A program made the translations under genes and the position numbers. A DNA stretch of 64,000 bases from contig NZ_JAANYY010000002.1 of assembly GCF_012274265.1 (NCBI RefSeq), positions 744,001 to 808,000 on the forward strand, given 5' to 3'. This stretch comes from Sphingopyxis microcysteis (GTDB taxonomy: Bacteria; Pseudomonadota; Alphaproteobacteria; Sphingomonadales; Sphingomonadaceae). The number at the start of each line of letters is the position of its first letter. The first letter of the stretch is position 1. Under the pieces are notes generated by a model that saw only the letters and a list, made by a program, of their open reading frames with translations, was not told where the DNA came from and searched no databases. Shown piece by piece: positions 34,378-45,711 of this stretch.

Positions 34378-34764
34378 TCAGGCGGGGCAGGGATAGCGTT
34401 TCTTCATCAGCGCGTCGAAGGCCCAATAAACGCTGATCTTGTTGCGCGCGGCGGCGGGATAGGAACGCAGATGGCTGAGCCACTGATCGGGGGTGAGCGT
34501 TCCCGATTCGGGCGGGCAACTGGTCGTTCTGCGTCCGGCGCGGCGGTCGGCGTCGATGCGCGCCTTATAGCGTTTGCCTGCCGCGATCACCTCGCCCTTC
34601 AGCTGGTGGCCCTGCGGCGTTGCAAGCGCGAGCGGGCCAAGCCGCTCGAGCGCGTCGGCGCGCACCAGAAAGGCGGCGACGCTCATGTCGCCCGGCGCCA
34701 TCGCGCACAGCAACGGCGCTGCGAAGAGGACGGGCAAGATGCGCGCGTTTTTCCGGAAGGTCAT
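34378..34764 (-). CDS. Predicted exported small protein
   Basis: 128 residues from ATG 34764 (the open frame begins at 34788). The N-terminal hydrophobic stretch ILPVLFAAPLLCAMA suggests a signal peptide. The rest is a small mostly helical protein with a C-terminal RYPCPA, and two Cys that could form a disulfide. Not a family I recognise. It probably heads a transcript with 34337 and 33832. Confidence 0.6.
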   Translation of the reverse strand: MTFRKNARILPVLFAAPLLCAMAPGDMSVAAFLVRADALERLGPLALATPQGHQLKGEVIAAGKRYKARIDADRRAGRRTTSCPPESGTLTPDQWLSHLRSYPAAARNKISVYWAFDALMKKRYPCPA

Positions 34765-34827
34765 CCGCCGCAACTTGCCGTCAGCCAATGAATAACCCCT
34801 GAATCGACCGCGCCAGGCGCCAAAGGC

Positions 34828-36774
<1,947 letters not shown>

Positions 36775-36854
36775 GCGAGTACTTTCCTAATCGGCGCGGC
36801 GCCGCGCCCACTGCCACCAAGATAGGGCGGTAGCGTTAAATGACAATGAGCCAG

Positions 36855-37859
36855 TCATCCCTTTTTTGGCGGTTTCCGGCGCGGTGCCGCAGAAATACGC
36901 CAAATCGTCCCTTCGAAACCGCAAACCGGGTCGATCAGCAGCGCGCCGACCATCGCGCGCTTGCCCTTGTGCATCGCGGCGATCACGCCGTCGAGCGAGG
37001 CGCCGCGGATCGCCAATTGCGCCGCATTGGCGCGCAGCCGCAACGCGACGATGCGGCGGAATATCTCGGGCGGGTAGGATTCGTTCCGGATCACCGCGAT
37101 GTCCGACGCGTCTGGCCAGGATGCGACCAGCCGCTCGACCGCCCAGTCGAGCGCCTCGTCGGCTTCGGCGAGCCAGTCCGCCGATCGCGCCGCGGCGGCG
37201 GGATCGAGGATCGTCTGCGACTTCAATGCTTTGCGCAAACGGGCGCGATCGAAGCGGTTGTTGCTGTTCGACGGGTCATCGACAAAGGGCAGGTCATTGT
37301 CGAGCGCCAGCGCGACCAGATCGTCGCGTCGCCAGTGGAGCAGGGGCCGCATCACGACGCCGTTGCGTGATCGAATCGCGGCGAGGCCGCCAACGCCGCT
37401 GCTGCGGTTCAGCCGCATCACGACCGTTTCCAGCTGATCGTCGGCATGATGCGCGGTCAGGATATGGTCGAGCGCATTGGCGCCCCGCCACTGGTCGAGC
37501 AGCTGGTAACGCTCGGCGCGCGCCGCGGCCTGCAACGATCCCTTGATCGGTGCGGTGGGGCGCAGGGTCGAATGGGGGATATGTTCGCGGTTGCAGAAGC
37601 TCGCGACCATGCGCGCTTCCTCGTCCGACCCTTTGCGCAGGCCGTGATCGACGGTGGCGGCCCAGACCTGTCCGGGCAGCAGCGTCGCCATCAGCCACAG
37701 CAGCGCCATGCTGTCGGGGCCGCCCGACACGGCAATGCCATAATGCAACCGGTGCCATTCGGGCCCGACGAGCGCGCGCAGGTCGCCCGCCAGCCGCTCG
37801 GCGCTGTCGCGGTCAGCAGCCTGCTTTTGTTTTTGCGGCGGCTGCATCGGTCCGGACAT
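36855..37859 (-). CDS. tilS: tRNA(Ile)-lysidine synthase
   Basis: 334 residues from ATG 37859 (in-frame starts at 37880 and 37847 also possible). The ATP PP-loop is AVSGGPDSMALLWL; the segment ILTAHHADDQLETVVMRL is the TilS signature. It adds lysine to C34 of tRNA-Ile for AUA decoding. The N-terminus overlaps the last codons of cpoB by tens of bases, so translation may be coupled. Typical partner upstream of ftsH in alphaproteobacteria. Confidence 0.93.
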   Translation of the reverse strand: MSGPMQPPQKQKQAADRDSAERLAGDLRALVGPEWHRLHYGIAVSGGPDSMALLWLMATLLPGQVWAATVDHGLRKGSDEEARMVASFCNREHIPHSTLRPTAPIKGSLQAAARAERYQLLDQWRGANALDHILTAHHADDQLETVVMRLNRSSGVGGLAAIRSRNGVVMRPLLHWRRDDLVALALDNDLPFVDDPSNSNNRFDRARLRKALKSQTILDPAAAARSADWLAEADEALDWAVERLVASWPDASDIAVIRNESYPPEIFRRIVALRLRANAAQLAIRGASLDGVIAAMHKGKRAMVGALLIDPVCGFEGTIWRISAAPRRKPPKKG

Positions 37860-38757
37860 CCTGTGGCGCCTTGTCGCCATAGACTTCTTCGAGTTCGCGA
37901 AACGCCTTGCAGGCGTCGGCCTTGCGGCCGAGCTTGTCGAGCGCGACCCCCATGTACATCAGGCTGTGCGGCGCGCGGGCGCCGCTGGGGCGGTCCTTGT
38001 AATTGTTGTAGAAAGCCACCGCCGCAAGGCTGGGCTTGCCTTCATCGAGATAGGCGCGGCCGAGCAGATTCTGGGCAAAGCTAGCGTGGCTGCTGCTGGG
38101 CCATTTGGTCACGACCTGCTTCAGCTGCGCCTGCGCCTCGGGATACAGCTTCGCCTCCCACAGCCGATAGCCGTAATCATAGGCGTCTTTGGTTTCGTTT
38201 CCGGTCGCGGGGATCTCGACCTTCTTGACCAGCGCCAGGCGCGCCGCGTTGGGCGTCGTTGCCGCCGGTTTTGCGGCAGGCGTCGCGGGCTTCTTCGCGG
38301 GCGTGGCGGCGGCGGTCGATGTCGTCGCCGGCGGCTTCACGGTCGGGGCGGGGGAAAGGCTGGCGGGGGTTGCGGCGGGCTCGGGCTCGGCGAAGCGCTT
38401 GTCCATCTCCGCCTTGTAAGCTGCGAACCGCTTTTCGAGCTCGCGCAGCTGAAACGCATTCTGCTCGGTCTGGCCGGTCAGCGCCTGGAGCTGGCTTTCC
38501 AAGGCATCGACGCGCGCCGTCAGGTCGATCACCGGCGCATTGCTGCGCGCGCGTTCGCCGGGGGTGTTGTCGGGCGCGATCTCGCCTTCGAAAAAGGTCG
38601 GGCTGCCGCCGGGGAACACCGAGCGCTGGACCGCCCGCATTTCCTTTTCGAGCCGTTCGACGCGCTTGTCGATCGCGCCGTCCTGCGCCTGCGCGGGCAT
38701 GGTCGCCGCAAGCGCAAGCGTCGCAGCTCCAAGGAAAGTGATCTGACGCATTTTCAT
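37813..38757 (-). CDS. cpoB: Tol-Pal system protein CpoB (YbgF)
   Basis: 314 residues. Signal peptide (about 1-23, LAATMPAQAQ), a coiled-coil region (about 26-105, with KRVERLEKEMRAVQ), a long Ala/Pro/Thr linker (about 110-165) and C-terminal TPR repeats (about 175-310, YDYGYRLWEAKLYPEAQAQL). It coordinates Tol-Pal and peptidoglycan synthesis in the periplasm. tilS begins inside its 3' end. The tol-pal genes themselves are not in the window. Confidence 0.92.
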   Translation of the reverse strand: MKMRQITFLGAATLALAATMPAQAQDGAIDKRVERLEKEMRAVQRSVFPGGSPTFFEGEIAPDNTPGERARSNAPVIDLTARVDALESQLQALTGQTEQNAFQLRELEKRFAAYKAEMDKRFAEPEPAATPASLSPAPTVKPPATTSTAAATPAKKPATPAAKPAATTPNAARLALVKKVEIPATGNETKDAYDYGYRLWEAKLYPEAQAQLKQVVTKWPSSSHASFAQNLLGRAYLDEGKPSLAAVAFYNNYKDRPSGARAPHSLMYMGVALDKLGRKADACKAFRELEEVYGDKAPQDVRTDAAAAKTKAGC

Positions 38758-38870
38758 TTGCCGTTCGGCCCCCACCAATTAACCATTTTGTCGTTCATAA
38801 CGCGGCAAAGTGCGGCAGCGCAAACCCAATTCGGTGCGCGCCGATCGTGCCGACCCAAAAGATGGACGCT

Positions 38871-39737
38871 TCAGCCCTTGGGAAGCGCGCGGGTCGCGGG
38901 CGCCGCGGCGCCGGGCGCGCTGTTCCCTTCGGTGCGCGCCAACAGGTCGGCGGGCTTCAGCGAAACGCCCTTGACCAGCGTATCGGCGGGGCCGATCGCG
39001 CCAACGTCGCGGCCACCGACGGTGACCTTCAGCGCTTGCGGAATACTGGTGCGCAGCGTGAATTGCTGAATATATTCGGGCGGCACCTGATAGGTTTCAC
39101 CCGGATCGAGTGTCCGCCAGTTTTCGGTCTTGCCCGCCGCATCGTCGAACCCGATCCAGACTTCCGAAATGCCGGTCAGCACCACCGGCGCATTGGCCGC
39201 GACCGCCGACGGCGCCGTTCCAGCCTTGTTGGCGGGCAACGCGACCACATCGCTCTGCGGTGCTTCGGATTCTTCGGCGGCCCGATTCTGCGCCGCCACC
39301 AGCGCTTCGCCGGGTTCGACCGACAGGAACCGCCAAACGCCATAGGCCGACGCGAGGAGCAGGGCGACGATCACCAGCGTCCAGGTCATCCGCGCGGTGG
39401 GCAGCCGCGCCGGATCGGTCGGTTCATAGGCTTCGTACAGCGGGCGCGCGCCATAGGCGTCTTCTTCGAGCTCGCGGCGCACCGCGGCCCCGACTTCAGC
39501 TTCCGGCAAATCGACGGCGCGGGCATAGGCGCGGGCAAAGCCGGTGACATAAGTACGACCTGGAAGCTCCGAAAAATCGGACTTTTCGATCGCCGACAGA
39601 TGCCGCTGCGTGATCCGCGTCCGCGTCGCGACATCGGCGAGTGACAATCCCGCCGCTTCCCGCGCCAGCCGAAGCCGATCGCCGGTGCGCGTGATCGCCA
39701 GCTCGCCCTGCTCCGGGGCGACATCCTCGTCCGTCAT
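38871..39737 (-). CDS. rodZ: Cytoskeletal protein RodZ
   Basis: 288 residues. Xre-type helix-turn-helix (about 17-75: LRLAREAAGLSLADVATRT, ITQRHLSAIEKSDFSELPG) that binds MreB, a membrane helix (about 117-137, LVIVALLLASAYGVW) and a periplasmic domain DUF4115 (about 185-270, WIGFDDAAGKTENWRTLD). It links the MreB cytoskeleton to the cell wall. The start at 39737 is preceded by GGAGAC. Confidence 0.9.
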   Translation of the reverse strand: MTDEDVAPEQGELAITRTGDRLRLAREAAGLSLADVATRTRITQRHLSAIEKSDFSELPGRTYVTGFARAYARAVDLPEAEVGAAVRRELEEDAYGARPLYEAYEPTDPARLPTARMTWTLVIVALLLASAYGVWRFLSVEPGEALVAAQNRAAEESEAPQSDVVALPANKAGTAPSAVAANAPVVLTGISEVWIGFDDAAGKTENWRTLDPGETYQVPPEYIQQFTLRTSIPQALKVTVGGRDVGAIGPADTLVKGVSLKPADLLARTEGNSAPGAAAPATRALPKG

Positions 39738-40019
39738 TACTGTCTCCGCGCCGGTCGGTTGCAACCCAGGTCGACCGTGTCGCACCGTTCATCGCATTGA
39801 CGAGCGGAAAAAGTCAAATGAAGTTCGGCAAACGACCGGCTGAAAAGATGCAGATTTGAGACCGTTGGAGCGAGATGGTGGGTGCGACGCGCGTGGTGCG
39901 TCGCTGTTGCATTTGCGATGGTTGAGCAGGATCGGGTTGCCGCGACCGAAAGGGGCAGAAAGTGCCGCATTTGCGGGAACGGCGGCTTTGGGACGGAGAG
40001 CTGACGTTCAGTTTTTATC

Positions 40020-40095
40020 GTCATCCCGGCGAAGGCCGGGATCTCACCCTATCGGTTTTCCGCACCGGCGAGATCCCGGCCTTCGCCGGGATGAC
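40020..40095. repeat. 76-bp palindromic repeat, copy 2
   Basis: Same structure and length as 12248-12323: GTCATCCCGGCGAAGGCCGG, CTCACCCTATCG, core GTTTTCC, GCACCGGCGAG and the second stem. Located downstream of hslU. Confidence 0.9.
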
Positions 40096-40104
40096 GATGT
40101 TATA

Positions 40105-40242
40105 GATCCTCCCTGTGGCGAAGCCATGGGGAGGGGGACCGTTCGCGAAGCGAATGGTGGAGGGGCGGCGGCGGTAGTGCCAATGCCCCTCCGTCAGCGC
40201 TCCGCGCCGCCACCTCCCCATCGCTGCGCGACAGGGAGGATC
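40105..40242. repeat. MITE-like nested palindrome (GATCCTCCCTG family)
   Basis: 138 bp. Left arm GATCCTCCCTGTGGCGAAG then CCATGGGGAGG; right arm complement GATCCTCCCTGTCGCGCAG then CGATGGGGAGG. The small tips TGGC-GAA-GCCA and TCGC-GCA-GCGA differ but both pair. An inner pair GGAGGGGC / GCCCCTCC lies in the middle. It has no ORF. Confidence 0.85.
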
Positions 40243-40277
40243 GATGGCAGCTATCGGTCGAAACCAGCCATCACCTC

Positions 40278-41579
40278 TCAAAGCACATATTTGCTGAGGT
40301 CGGTGTCGCCGACGACTTCGGCCAGCTGGCTGTCGACATAGGCGGCATCGACCGTAAGCGTCGTCCCGGCCCGATCTTCGGCGTCAAAGCTGACCTCCTC
40401 GACCAACCGTTCCATGATCGTCTGTAGTCGCCGCGCACCGATGTTCTCGACCCGCTCATTGACCTCGGCAGCGAGTTTGGCGACGCGGGCGATGGCATCG
40501 TCGGTGAACGACAAGGCCACGTCTTCGGTGCCGAGCAACGCTGCATATTGTTCGGGCAGGCCCGCCTTGGTCTCGCTGAGGATGCGGACGAAATCAGCTT
40601 CGGTCAGCGCGTTCAGCTCGACGCGGATCGGCAGGCGGCCCTGCAGTTCGGGCAGCAGGTCGCTCGGCTTGGCGACGTGGAAGGCGCCCGAGGCGATGAA
40701 CAGGATATGGTCGGTCTTCATCGGACCATATTTGGTGGCGACCGTCGTTCCCTCGATCAGCGGCAGCAGGTCGCGCTGGACGCCCTCGCGGCTGACCGAT
40801 CCGCCGCGCACGTCGCTGACGGCAATCTTGTCGATTTCATCGAGGAAAACGATGCCGTTGGCCTCAGCATCAGCGAGCGCGATGCGCGCGACGTCATCCT
40901 GGTCGAGCCGCTTTTCCTGTTCCTCCTCGATCAGCCGCGTCGCGGCCTCGATCACCTTGAGCTTGCGGCGCTTTTTGGGCGGGCCGCCCATCGCCTTGCC
41001 GAGCATCTCGGAGAGGTTGATCATGCTCATCTGCCCGGGCTGGCCCGGCAGCTCGAACGGCATCGACGGCGCGTCGGCGATCTCGATCTCGACCTCGCTG
41101 TCGTCGAGATGGCCTTCGCGGATGCGCTGGCGAAAGCTTTGCCGCGTCGCCTCGCTCGCGCCCTTGCCGGTGAGCGCGTCGAGCAGGCGTTCCATCGCGG
41201 CTTCCTCGGCGGCGGCGCGTACCGCTTCGCGGCGGCGGTCCTTCTCGAGCCGGACGGCCTCTTCGACGAGGTCGCGCGCGATCTGTTCTACGTCGCGGCC
41301 GACATAGCCGACCTCGGTGAATTTGGTCGCCTCGACCTTGATGAAGGGCGCATCGGCGAGCTTGGCCAGACGGCGCGAAATCTCGGTCTTGCCGCAGCCG
41401 GTGGGGCCAATCATCAGGATGTTCTTCGGCGTCACTTCGTCGCGCAGGTCAGGCGACAATTGCTGGCGGCGCCAGCGATTGCGCAGCGCCACCGCGACCG
41501 CGCGCTTGGCGGCGTTCTGGCCGATGATATGCGTGTCGAGCGCAGCGACGATCGCCTTGGGAGTCAGGTCCTTGTTCAT
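40278..41579 (-). CDS. hslU: ATP-dependent protease ATPase subunit HslU
   Basis: 433 residues. Unfoldase that feeds HslV. The Walker A is [15 protein letters not shown] (about 58-72), the I-domain is a charged insertion (about 110-230), and Walker B is [12 protein letters not shown]; the C-terminal [10 protein letters not shown] ([10 protein letters not shown] here) inserts into HslV. It begins 5 bp after hslV. Confidence 0.97.
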   Translation of the reverse strand: MNKDLTPKAIVAALDTHIIGQNAAKRAVAVALRNRWRRQQLSPDLRDEVTPKNILMIGPTGCGKTEISRRLAKLADAPFIKVEATKFTEVGYVGRDVEQIARDLVEEAVRLEKDRRREAVRAAAEEAAMERLLDALTGKGASEATRQSFRQRIREGHLDDSEVEIEIADAPSMPFELPGQPGQMSMINLSEMLGKAMGGPPKKRRKLKVIEAATRLIEEEQEKRLDQDDVARIALADAEANGIVFLDEIDKIAVSDVRGGSVSREGVQRDLLPLIEGTTVATKYGPMKTDHILFIASGAFHVAKPSDLLPELQGRLPIRVELNALTEADFVRILSETKAGLPEQYAALLGTEDVALSFTDDAIARVAKLAAEVNERVENIGARRLQTIMERLVEEVSFDAEDRAGTTLTVDAAYVDSQLAEVVGDTDLSKYVL

Positions 41580-41584
41580 CTGAT

Positions 41585-42151
41585 TTACGCCTGGATTTCG
41601 ATGGTTTCTTGGGTGAACTGGTCGTTGGTATAGACGCAGATGTCGGCGGCGACCTGCATCGCCTTGCGCACCAGTATCTCGGCATCCTGTTCATAGTCGG
41701 CAAGCGCGGTGGCGGCGGCGAGGGCGTAGTTGCCGCCCGAGCCGATCGCGGCGATGCCGCCCTTGGGCTCGAGCACGTCGCCGTTGCCGGTGATGACGAG
41801 CGTCACTTCCTTGTCGGCGACGATCATCATCGCTTCCAGATTGCGGAGATATTTGTCGGTGCGCCAGTCCTTGGCGAGCTCGACCGCGGCGCGCAGCAGC
41901 TGGCCATTATGGCGTTCGAGCTTGGCTTCGAGACGTTCGAAGAGGGTGAAGGCGTCGGCGGTGGCGCCAGCGAAACCGCCGATGACGCTGCCGTCGTGCA
42001 GGCGGCGCACCTTGCGCGCATTGGGCTTCATCACCGTCTGGCCCATCGACACCTGTCCGTCGCCGATCACGACGACCTTGTTGGCGGTGCGGGCGGAAAG
42101 AATGGTGGTTCCGTGCCAAGGCGCGGCACTTTGCGCATGAGGATTGGTCAT
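41585..42151 (-). CDS. hslV: ATP-dependent protease subunit HslV
   Basis: 188 residues from ATG 42151. Proteasome-like peptidase. The mature N-terminal catalytic Thr lies after a propeptide of about 15 residues, in [16 protein letters not shown], and the Gly-Gly stretch [15 protein letters not shown] is typical. It forms the HslVU protease with the gene 5 bp downstream. Confidence 0.96.
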   Translation of the reverse strand: MTNPHAQSAAPWHGTTILSARTANKVVVIGDGQVSMGQTVMKPNARKVRRLHDGSVIGGFAGATADAFTLFERLEAKLERHNGQLLRAAVELAKDWRTDKYLRNLEAMMIVADKEVTLVITGNGDVLEPKGGIAAIGSGGNYALAAATALADYEQDAEILVRKAMQVAADICVYTNDQFTQETIEIQA

Positions 42152-42205
42152 GCGGTGCGATATGGGAGATCGGTCGATGCGCCGCAAGGGGCGAGGGGCA
42201 GGCGG

Positions 42206-43048
42206 TCAGGCAGGCCAGCAGAGGAGCGCGCGGCCGCCGGGTTCGATGCTGATCAGCGAGGGGTCGTCGAGCAATACCGCTTCGCCGAGCGCGACGGCTT
42301 CGCCCGCGGCGAAGCAGCCGGCGGACAGGGGGACAAAGGTCAGGTCGGACGTGATGCCGCCGGTCATCGCGGAATCGACCGGCCCCGACAGGTGGAGCAC
42401 GTGGAAAAAGGGGCCGCTCACCAGCTTGGCGGCGCGCGTCGGATCGACGTGCCGATCGCGCGGATCGGCGGTCGGCGTGAGGCGCGCGACGGCCAGCCCT
42501 TCGTCGAGGTGAAGCGCGCGCGGACGGCCATAGTCATACAGGCGATAGGTGCGGTCGACATTCTGCTGCACCTCAACGATCGTCAGGCCGCCGCCGATCG
42601 CATGGATCGTTCCCGCGGGGTTATAGACGAAGTCGTCCTTCGCCGCGGCGCGCCAGTCGATCAGATCGACGATCGACCCATCGAGCGCGGCCGCCCGGAG
42701 CGCGTCGCGGTCCGCATCATCGGTCAATCCGACACCCAGTCGCGCGTCCGAGTCCGCCGCAAGCACCAGCCAGCATTCATCTTTGCCGCGTGCGAGCCCC
42801 GCGGCCTTTGCCGCCGGATCGTCGGGATGAACCTGGATCGACAGGCGTTCGGAGGTGAACAGGAATTTGACCATCAGCGGCGCCGCGTCGCCGTCGGGAT
42901 GCGCGAACCAGATTTCGCCGATCCGCCGCCCTTCGAAATCACCATATTCGCGGGGGATATCGTCGCGGCCCCACGGCTTTTCGACCACAAGCCGCGCCAG
43001 CCGCCGGAGCGATCCGGCGCTGCTTTGAGGACGATGACGGGGCGCCAT
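42206..43048 (-). CDS. manA: Mannose-6-phosphate isomerase, class I
   Basis: 280 residues, on the short side for the family. Metal-binding motif SIQVHPDD (about residue 76) and DECWLVLAAD; the Glu and His further on (AGTIHAIGGG) complete the zinc site. It interconverts fructose-6-phosphate and mannose-6-phosphate for GDP-mannose synthesis. Start at 43048; 12 bp after the wecC stop, so cotranscribed with the UDP-ManNAcA genes. Confidence 0.9.
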   Translation of the reverse strand: MAPRHRPQSSAGSLRRLARLVVEKPWGRDDIPREYGDFEGRRIGEIWFAHPDGDAAPLMVKFLFTSERLSIQVHPDDPAAKAAGLARGKDECWLVLAADSDARLGVGLTDDADRDALRAAALDGSIVDLIDWRAAAKDDFVYNPAGTIHAIGGGLTIVEVQQNVDRTYRLYDYGRPRALHLDEGLAVARLTPTADPRDRHVDPTRAAKLVSGPFFHVLHLSGPVDSAMTGGITSDLTFVPLSAGCFAAGEAVALGEAVLLDDPSLISIEPGGRALLCWPA

Positions 43049-43060
43049 GTACAAAAGCGG

Positions 43061-44356
43061 TCAGGCCGCGCGGTGGAGCGGGCTCGCGCCCGACCCGTTC
43101 GGCTGGTCGAGCCACAGCCCGCGCGTGTCATAGACGATCTTGTCACCGCGTTCTTCGAGCGGAATCGATTTGAACAGGTCATGGTCAACCAGCACGATCA
43201 GCAGGTCGCAATCGGCGAGCGCGCTGTCGAGATCAATGAGCTCGGCGCCGGTGCCAGCAAATTCCATCGGCAGGCCGCGCGCATAGGGTTCGACGATCTT
43301 GACCTGCTTGCCAAAGCGCCGGGCAAGCGCGGCGGCGATTTCGACCGCAGGGCTTTCGCGAAAATCGTCGATATTGGGTTTGAAGGCGAGGCCGAGGCAG
43401 GCGACGCGCGCCTGCGGGTGCTGCGACACCAGCATTTCGGCGGCGCCGACAACATGCGCGGTCTTGGCGAGGTTGACCTCGCGCGCGGTGCGGATCAGGC
43501 GGCTGTGGTCGGGCGCGCCGTGGACGAGGAACCAGGGATCGACCGCGATGCAGTGACCGCCGACGCCGGGCCCGGGCTGGAGGATGTTGACGCGCGGGTG
43601 CCGGTTGGCGAGGCGGATCACCTCCCACACGTCGACACCCATTTGTTCAGCCATCATCGACAGTTCGTTGGCAAAGGCGATGTTGACGTCGCGGTAGCTG
43701 TTCTCGACCAGCTTGACCATTTCGGCGGCGCGCGCCGAGGTGGTGACGCACGCGCCGCGCACGAACTGGCGATAGAAGGTCATCGCGCGGCGGGCGCAGC
43801 GCGGGGTAATGCCGCCGATGCAGCGGTCGTTATCGACCAGCTCGACGAGGATGCGCCCCGGCAGCACGCGTTCGGGACAATAAGCGACGAAGATGTCGGC
43901 AGCGCCGGTGCAGGCGCCCGGTACCTTGAGGTCGGGGCGGAGCTCGGCGAGCAGCGCGGCGACCTTTTCGGTCGTGCCGACGGGCGAGGTTGATTCGAGG
44001 ATGACGAGGTTACCGACTTGCAGCTGGGGCGCGATGGCGCGCGCGGCGGACAGGACATAGGCGATGTCAGGCCGATGCTCGTCGTCATGCGGAGTCGGGA
44101 CCGCGATGACAAAGACGTCGGCGGGCGCGACCTCGGTCGATGCGACGAGCGCGCCGCGCGAAACCACCCCCTGGACCAAACCGTCGAGATCGACTTCTTC
44201 GATATGCACCTTGCCGTTGTTGACGGTGTCGACAACATGCTGGCTGACATCGACGCCAGTGACCTTGCAGCCCGATCGCGCAATCAGCGCCGCAGTCGGC
44301 AGGCCAATATAGCCAAGGCCAAGGACGGTGACGGTCTGTTCGCTATCGATGGGCAC
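43061..44356 (-). CDS. wecC: UDP-N-acetyl-D-mannosamine dehydrogenase
   Basis: 431 residues. Oxidises UDP-ManNAc to UDP-ManNAcA. N-terminal Rossmann fold VLGLGYIGLPTAALIA, followed by the NAD-dehydrogenase central helices; catalytic Cys in GPGVGGHCIAVDPWFL, and conserved Lys in LVENSYRDVNIAFANEL. GTG start at 44356 overlaps the wecB stop by 14 bp. With wecB it makes the precursor of ManNAcA-containing glycans. Confidence 0.93.
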   Translation of the reverse strand: MPIDSEQTVTVLGLGYIGLPTAALIARSGCKVTGVDVSQHVVDTVNNGKVHIEEVDLDGLVQGVVSRGALVASTEVAPADVFVIAVPTPHDDEHRPDIAYVLSAARAIAPQLQVGNLVILESTSPVGTTEKVAALLAELRPDLKVPGACTGAADIFVAYCPERVLPGRILVELVDNDRCIGGITPRCARRAMTFYRQFVRGACVTTSARAAEMVKLVENSYRDVNIAFANELSMMAEQMGVDVWEVIRLANRHPRVNILQPGPGVGGHCIAVDPWFLVHGAPDHSRLIRTAREVNLAKTAHVVGAAEMLVSQHPQARVACLGLAFKPNIDDFRESPAVEIAAALARRFGKQVKIVEPYARGLPMEFAGTGAELIDLDSALADCDLLIVLVDHDLFKSIPLEERGDKIVYDTRGLWLDQPNGSGASPLHRAA

Positions 44357-45464
44357 GCGCAATAATCTCCGCAATTCGTGTCGCCGCCTTGCCGTCGCCA
44401 AAGGGATTATGGGCGCGCGCCATGGCGTTATACGCGCCTTCATCGTCCAAAAGGCTGAAAATTTCAGAAATGATGCGATTTTTGTCGGTGCCGACAAGGC
44501 GCGCGGTACCCGCCTCGATGCCTTCGGGGCGTTCGGTGGTCTCGCGCATGACGAGCACGGGCTTGCCCAGCGAAGGCGCTTCTTCCTGCACGCCGCCGCT
44601 GTCGGTGAGGACGATAGTGCTGAGCGCAAGCAGCCGCACAAAATGCGGATAGTCGAGCGGATCAATCAGCGCGACATTGTCCAGCGCGCCGAGAATGGGC
44701 TCCATCGCGCTGCGAACATGCGGGTTCGGGTGCACGGGAAAGATCACCGCGACGTCGGGCCGCGCAGCGATCCCCGCGATGGCATCGGCGATCGCTTTCA
44801 TCCCGTCGCCGAAATTCTCGCGGCGGTGCGAGGTAACGGCGATGATCCGCTTGCCCGCAAAACGCGCGAGCAGCGGATCGAGCCCGGCGGCAAGCGCGGG
44901 TTCTTCATCGATTCGCGCTTTGGTCGCGAGCAGGGCGTCGATCACGGTATTGCCTGTGACGTGAATGCGGTCCGCAGGGACATTCTCGGCACGCAGCGCG
45001 GCCGCCGCGGTCTCCGTGGGCGCGAAATGCAGGTCGGCAACCGCGCCGGCAACCTTGCGGTTCACCTCCTCGGGCCAGGGGTGATAAATGTCGCCGCTGC
45101 GCAGGCCCGCTTCAACATGGCCAACCGGGATCTTACGGAAATAGGCGGCAAGGGTGGCAGCCATGGTCGTGAGTGTATCGCCATGGACGAGGATACGGTC
45201 GGGCCGTTCGGCGTCTAAGGTTTCGCCTATCCCCGTGACGAGGCGGGCGAGTAGCGCGTCGAGCGACTGATTGGGCGTCATGAGGTCCAGATCGAAGTCG
45301 GGTACGATTCGTGCGATTTCGAGCACTTGGTCAAGCATTTCGCGGTGCTGCGCAGTCACGCACGCCCGCGCTTTGATGTCTGTCCGCGCGTTAAGCGCGT
45401 GGACGACTGGAAACATCTTGATTGCCTCCGGACGCGTCCCGAAGACGTTCATTACCTTGGTCAT
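44343..45464 (-). CDS. wecB: UDP-N-acetylglucosamine 2-epimerase (non-hydrolysing)
   Basis: 373 residues. Makes UDP-ManNAc. Opening FGTRPEAIKMFPVVHAL is the family signature, with HVEAGLRSGDIYHPWPEE (catalytic region) and TDSGGVQEEAPSLGKP (UDP binding). ATG at 45464 is preceded by GGAGG. It is the first of a run of five minus-strand genes through hslU. Confidence 0.95.
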   Translation of the reverse strand: MTKVMNVFGTRPEAIKMFPVVHALNARTDIKARACVTAQHREMLDQVLEIARIVPDFDLDLMTPNQSLDALLARLVTGIGETLDAERPDRILVHGDTLTTMAATLAAYFRKIPVGHVEAGLRSGDIYHPWPEEVNRKVAGAVADLHFAPTETAAAALRAENVPADRIHVTGNTVIDALLATKARIDEEPALAAGLDPLLARFAGKRIIAVTSHRRENFGDGMKAIADAIAGIAARPDVAVIFPVHPNPHVRSAMEPILGALDNVALIDPLDYPHFVRLLALSTIVLTDSGGVQEEAPSLGKPVLVMRETTERPEGIEAGTARLVGTDKNRIISEIFSLLDDEGAYNAMARAHNPFGDGKAATRIAEIIARAHR

Positions 45465-45711
45465 AACATCCTCCGACACCGTTTGAGCCGTGTCCAGGGC
45501 TGGTCGTGGCTAATTGGCGATTAAGCTCCAAAGCTTGCGACACCCTTAAACCGCGACGATCCTGGGCAAAGGCCGACAGTAAGGAGCGCCCTAGCAACCT
45601 CCTCGGGACAATGGCATATATTGTCACCTGTCCAAGGCCAGGCTAGGGGTTGCCGCGGACTGGAGGCAACTTCCGACCAGTGCCACTAAAGATTGAAAGT
45701 TGGACTTTTCC
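45465..45711. promoter_or_regulatory. Divergent spacer between wecB and the metallophosphatase
   Basis: About 247 bp without a gene. It holds an inverted repeat GACAAT-N7-ATTGTC (45607-45625) that could be an operator for either divergent gene. No clear promoter was recognised. Confidence 0.35.

Larger units (their letters stand above)
39738..40277. other. 540-bp intergenic stretch between rodZ and hslU
   Basis: No credible coding frame. Besides the two repeats listed separately (40020-40095 and 40105-40242), a small hairpin GCGACGC-GCGTGGT-GCGTCGC (39884-39904) is the only structure seen. The rodZ promoter should be near 39740-39850 but I see no clear -35/-10. Confidence 0.6.

Noticed and set aside
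41609-43993. Plus-strand open frame of 794 codons
   Set aside because: Antisense to hslV, manA and wecC, all with clear motifs; no recognisable domain in it.
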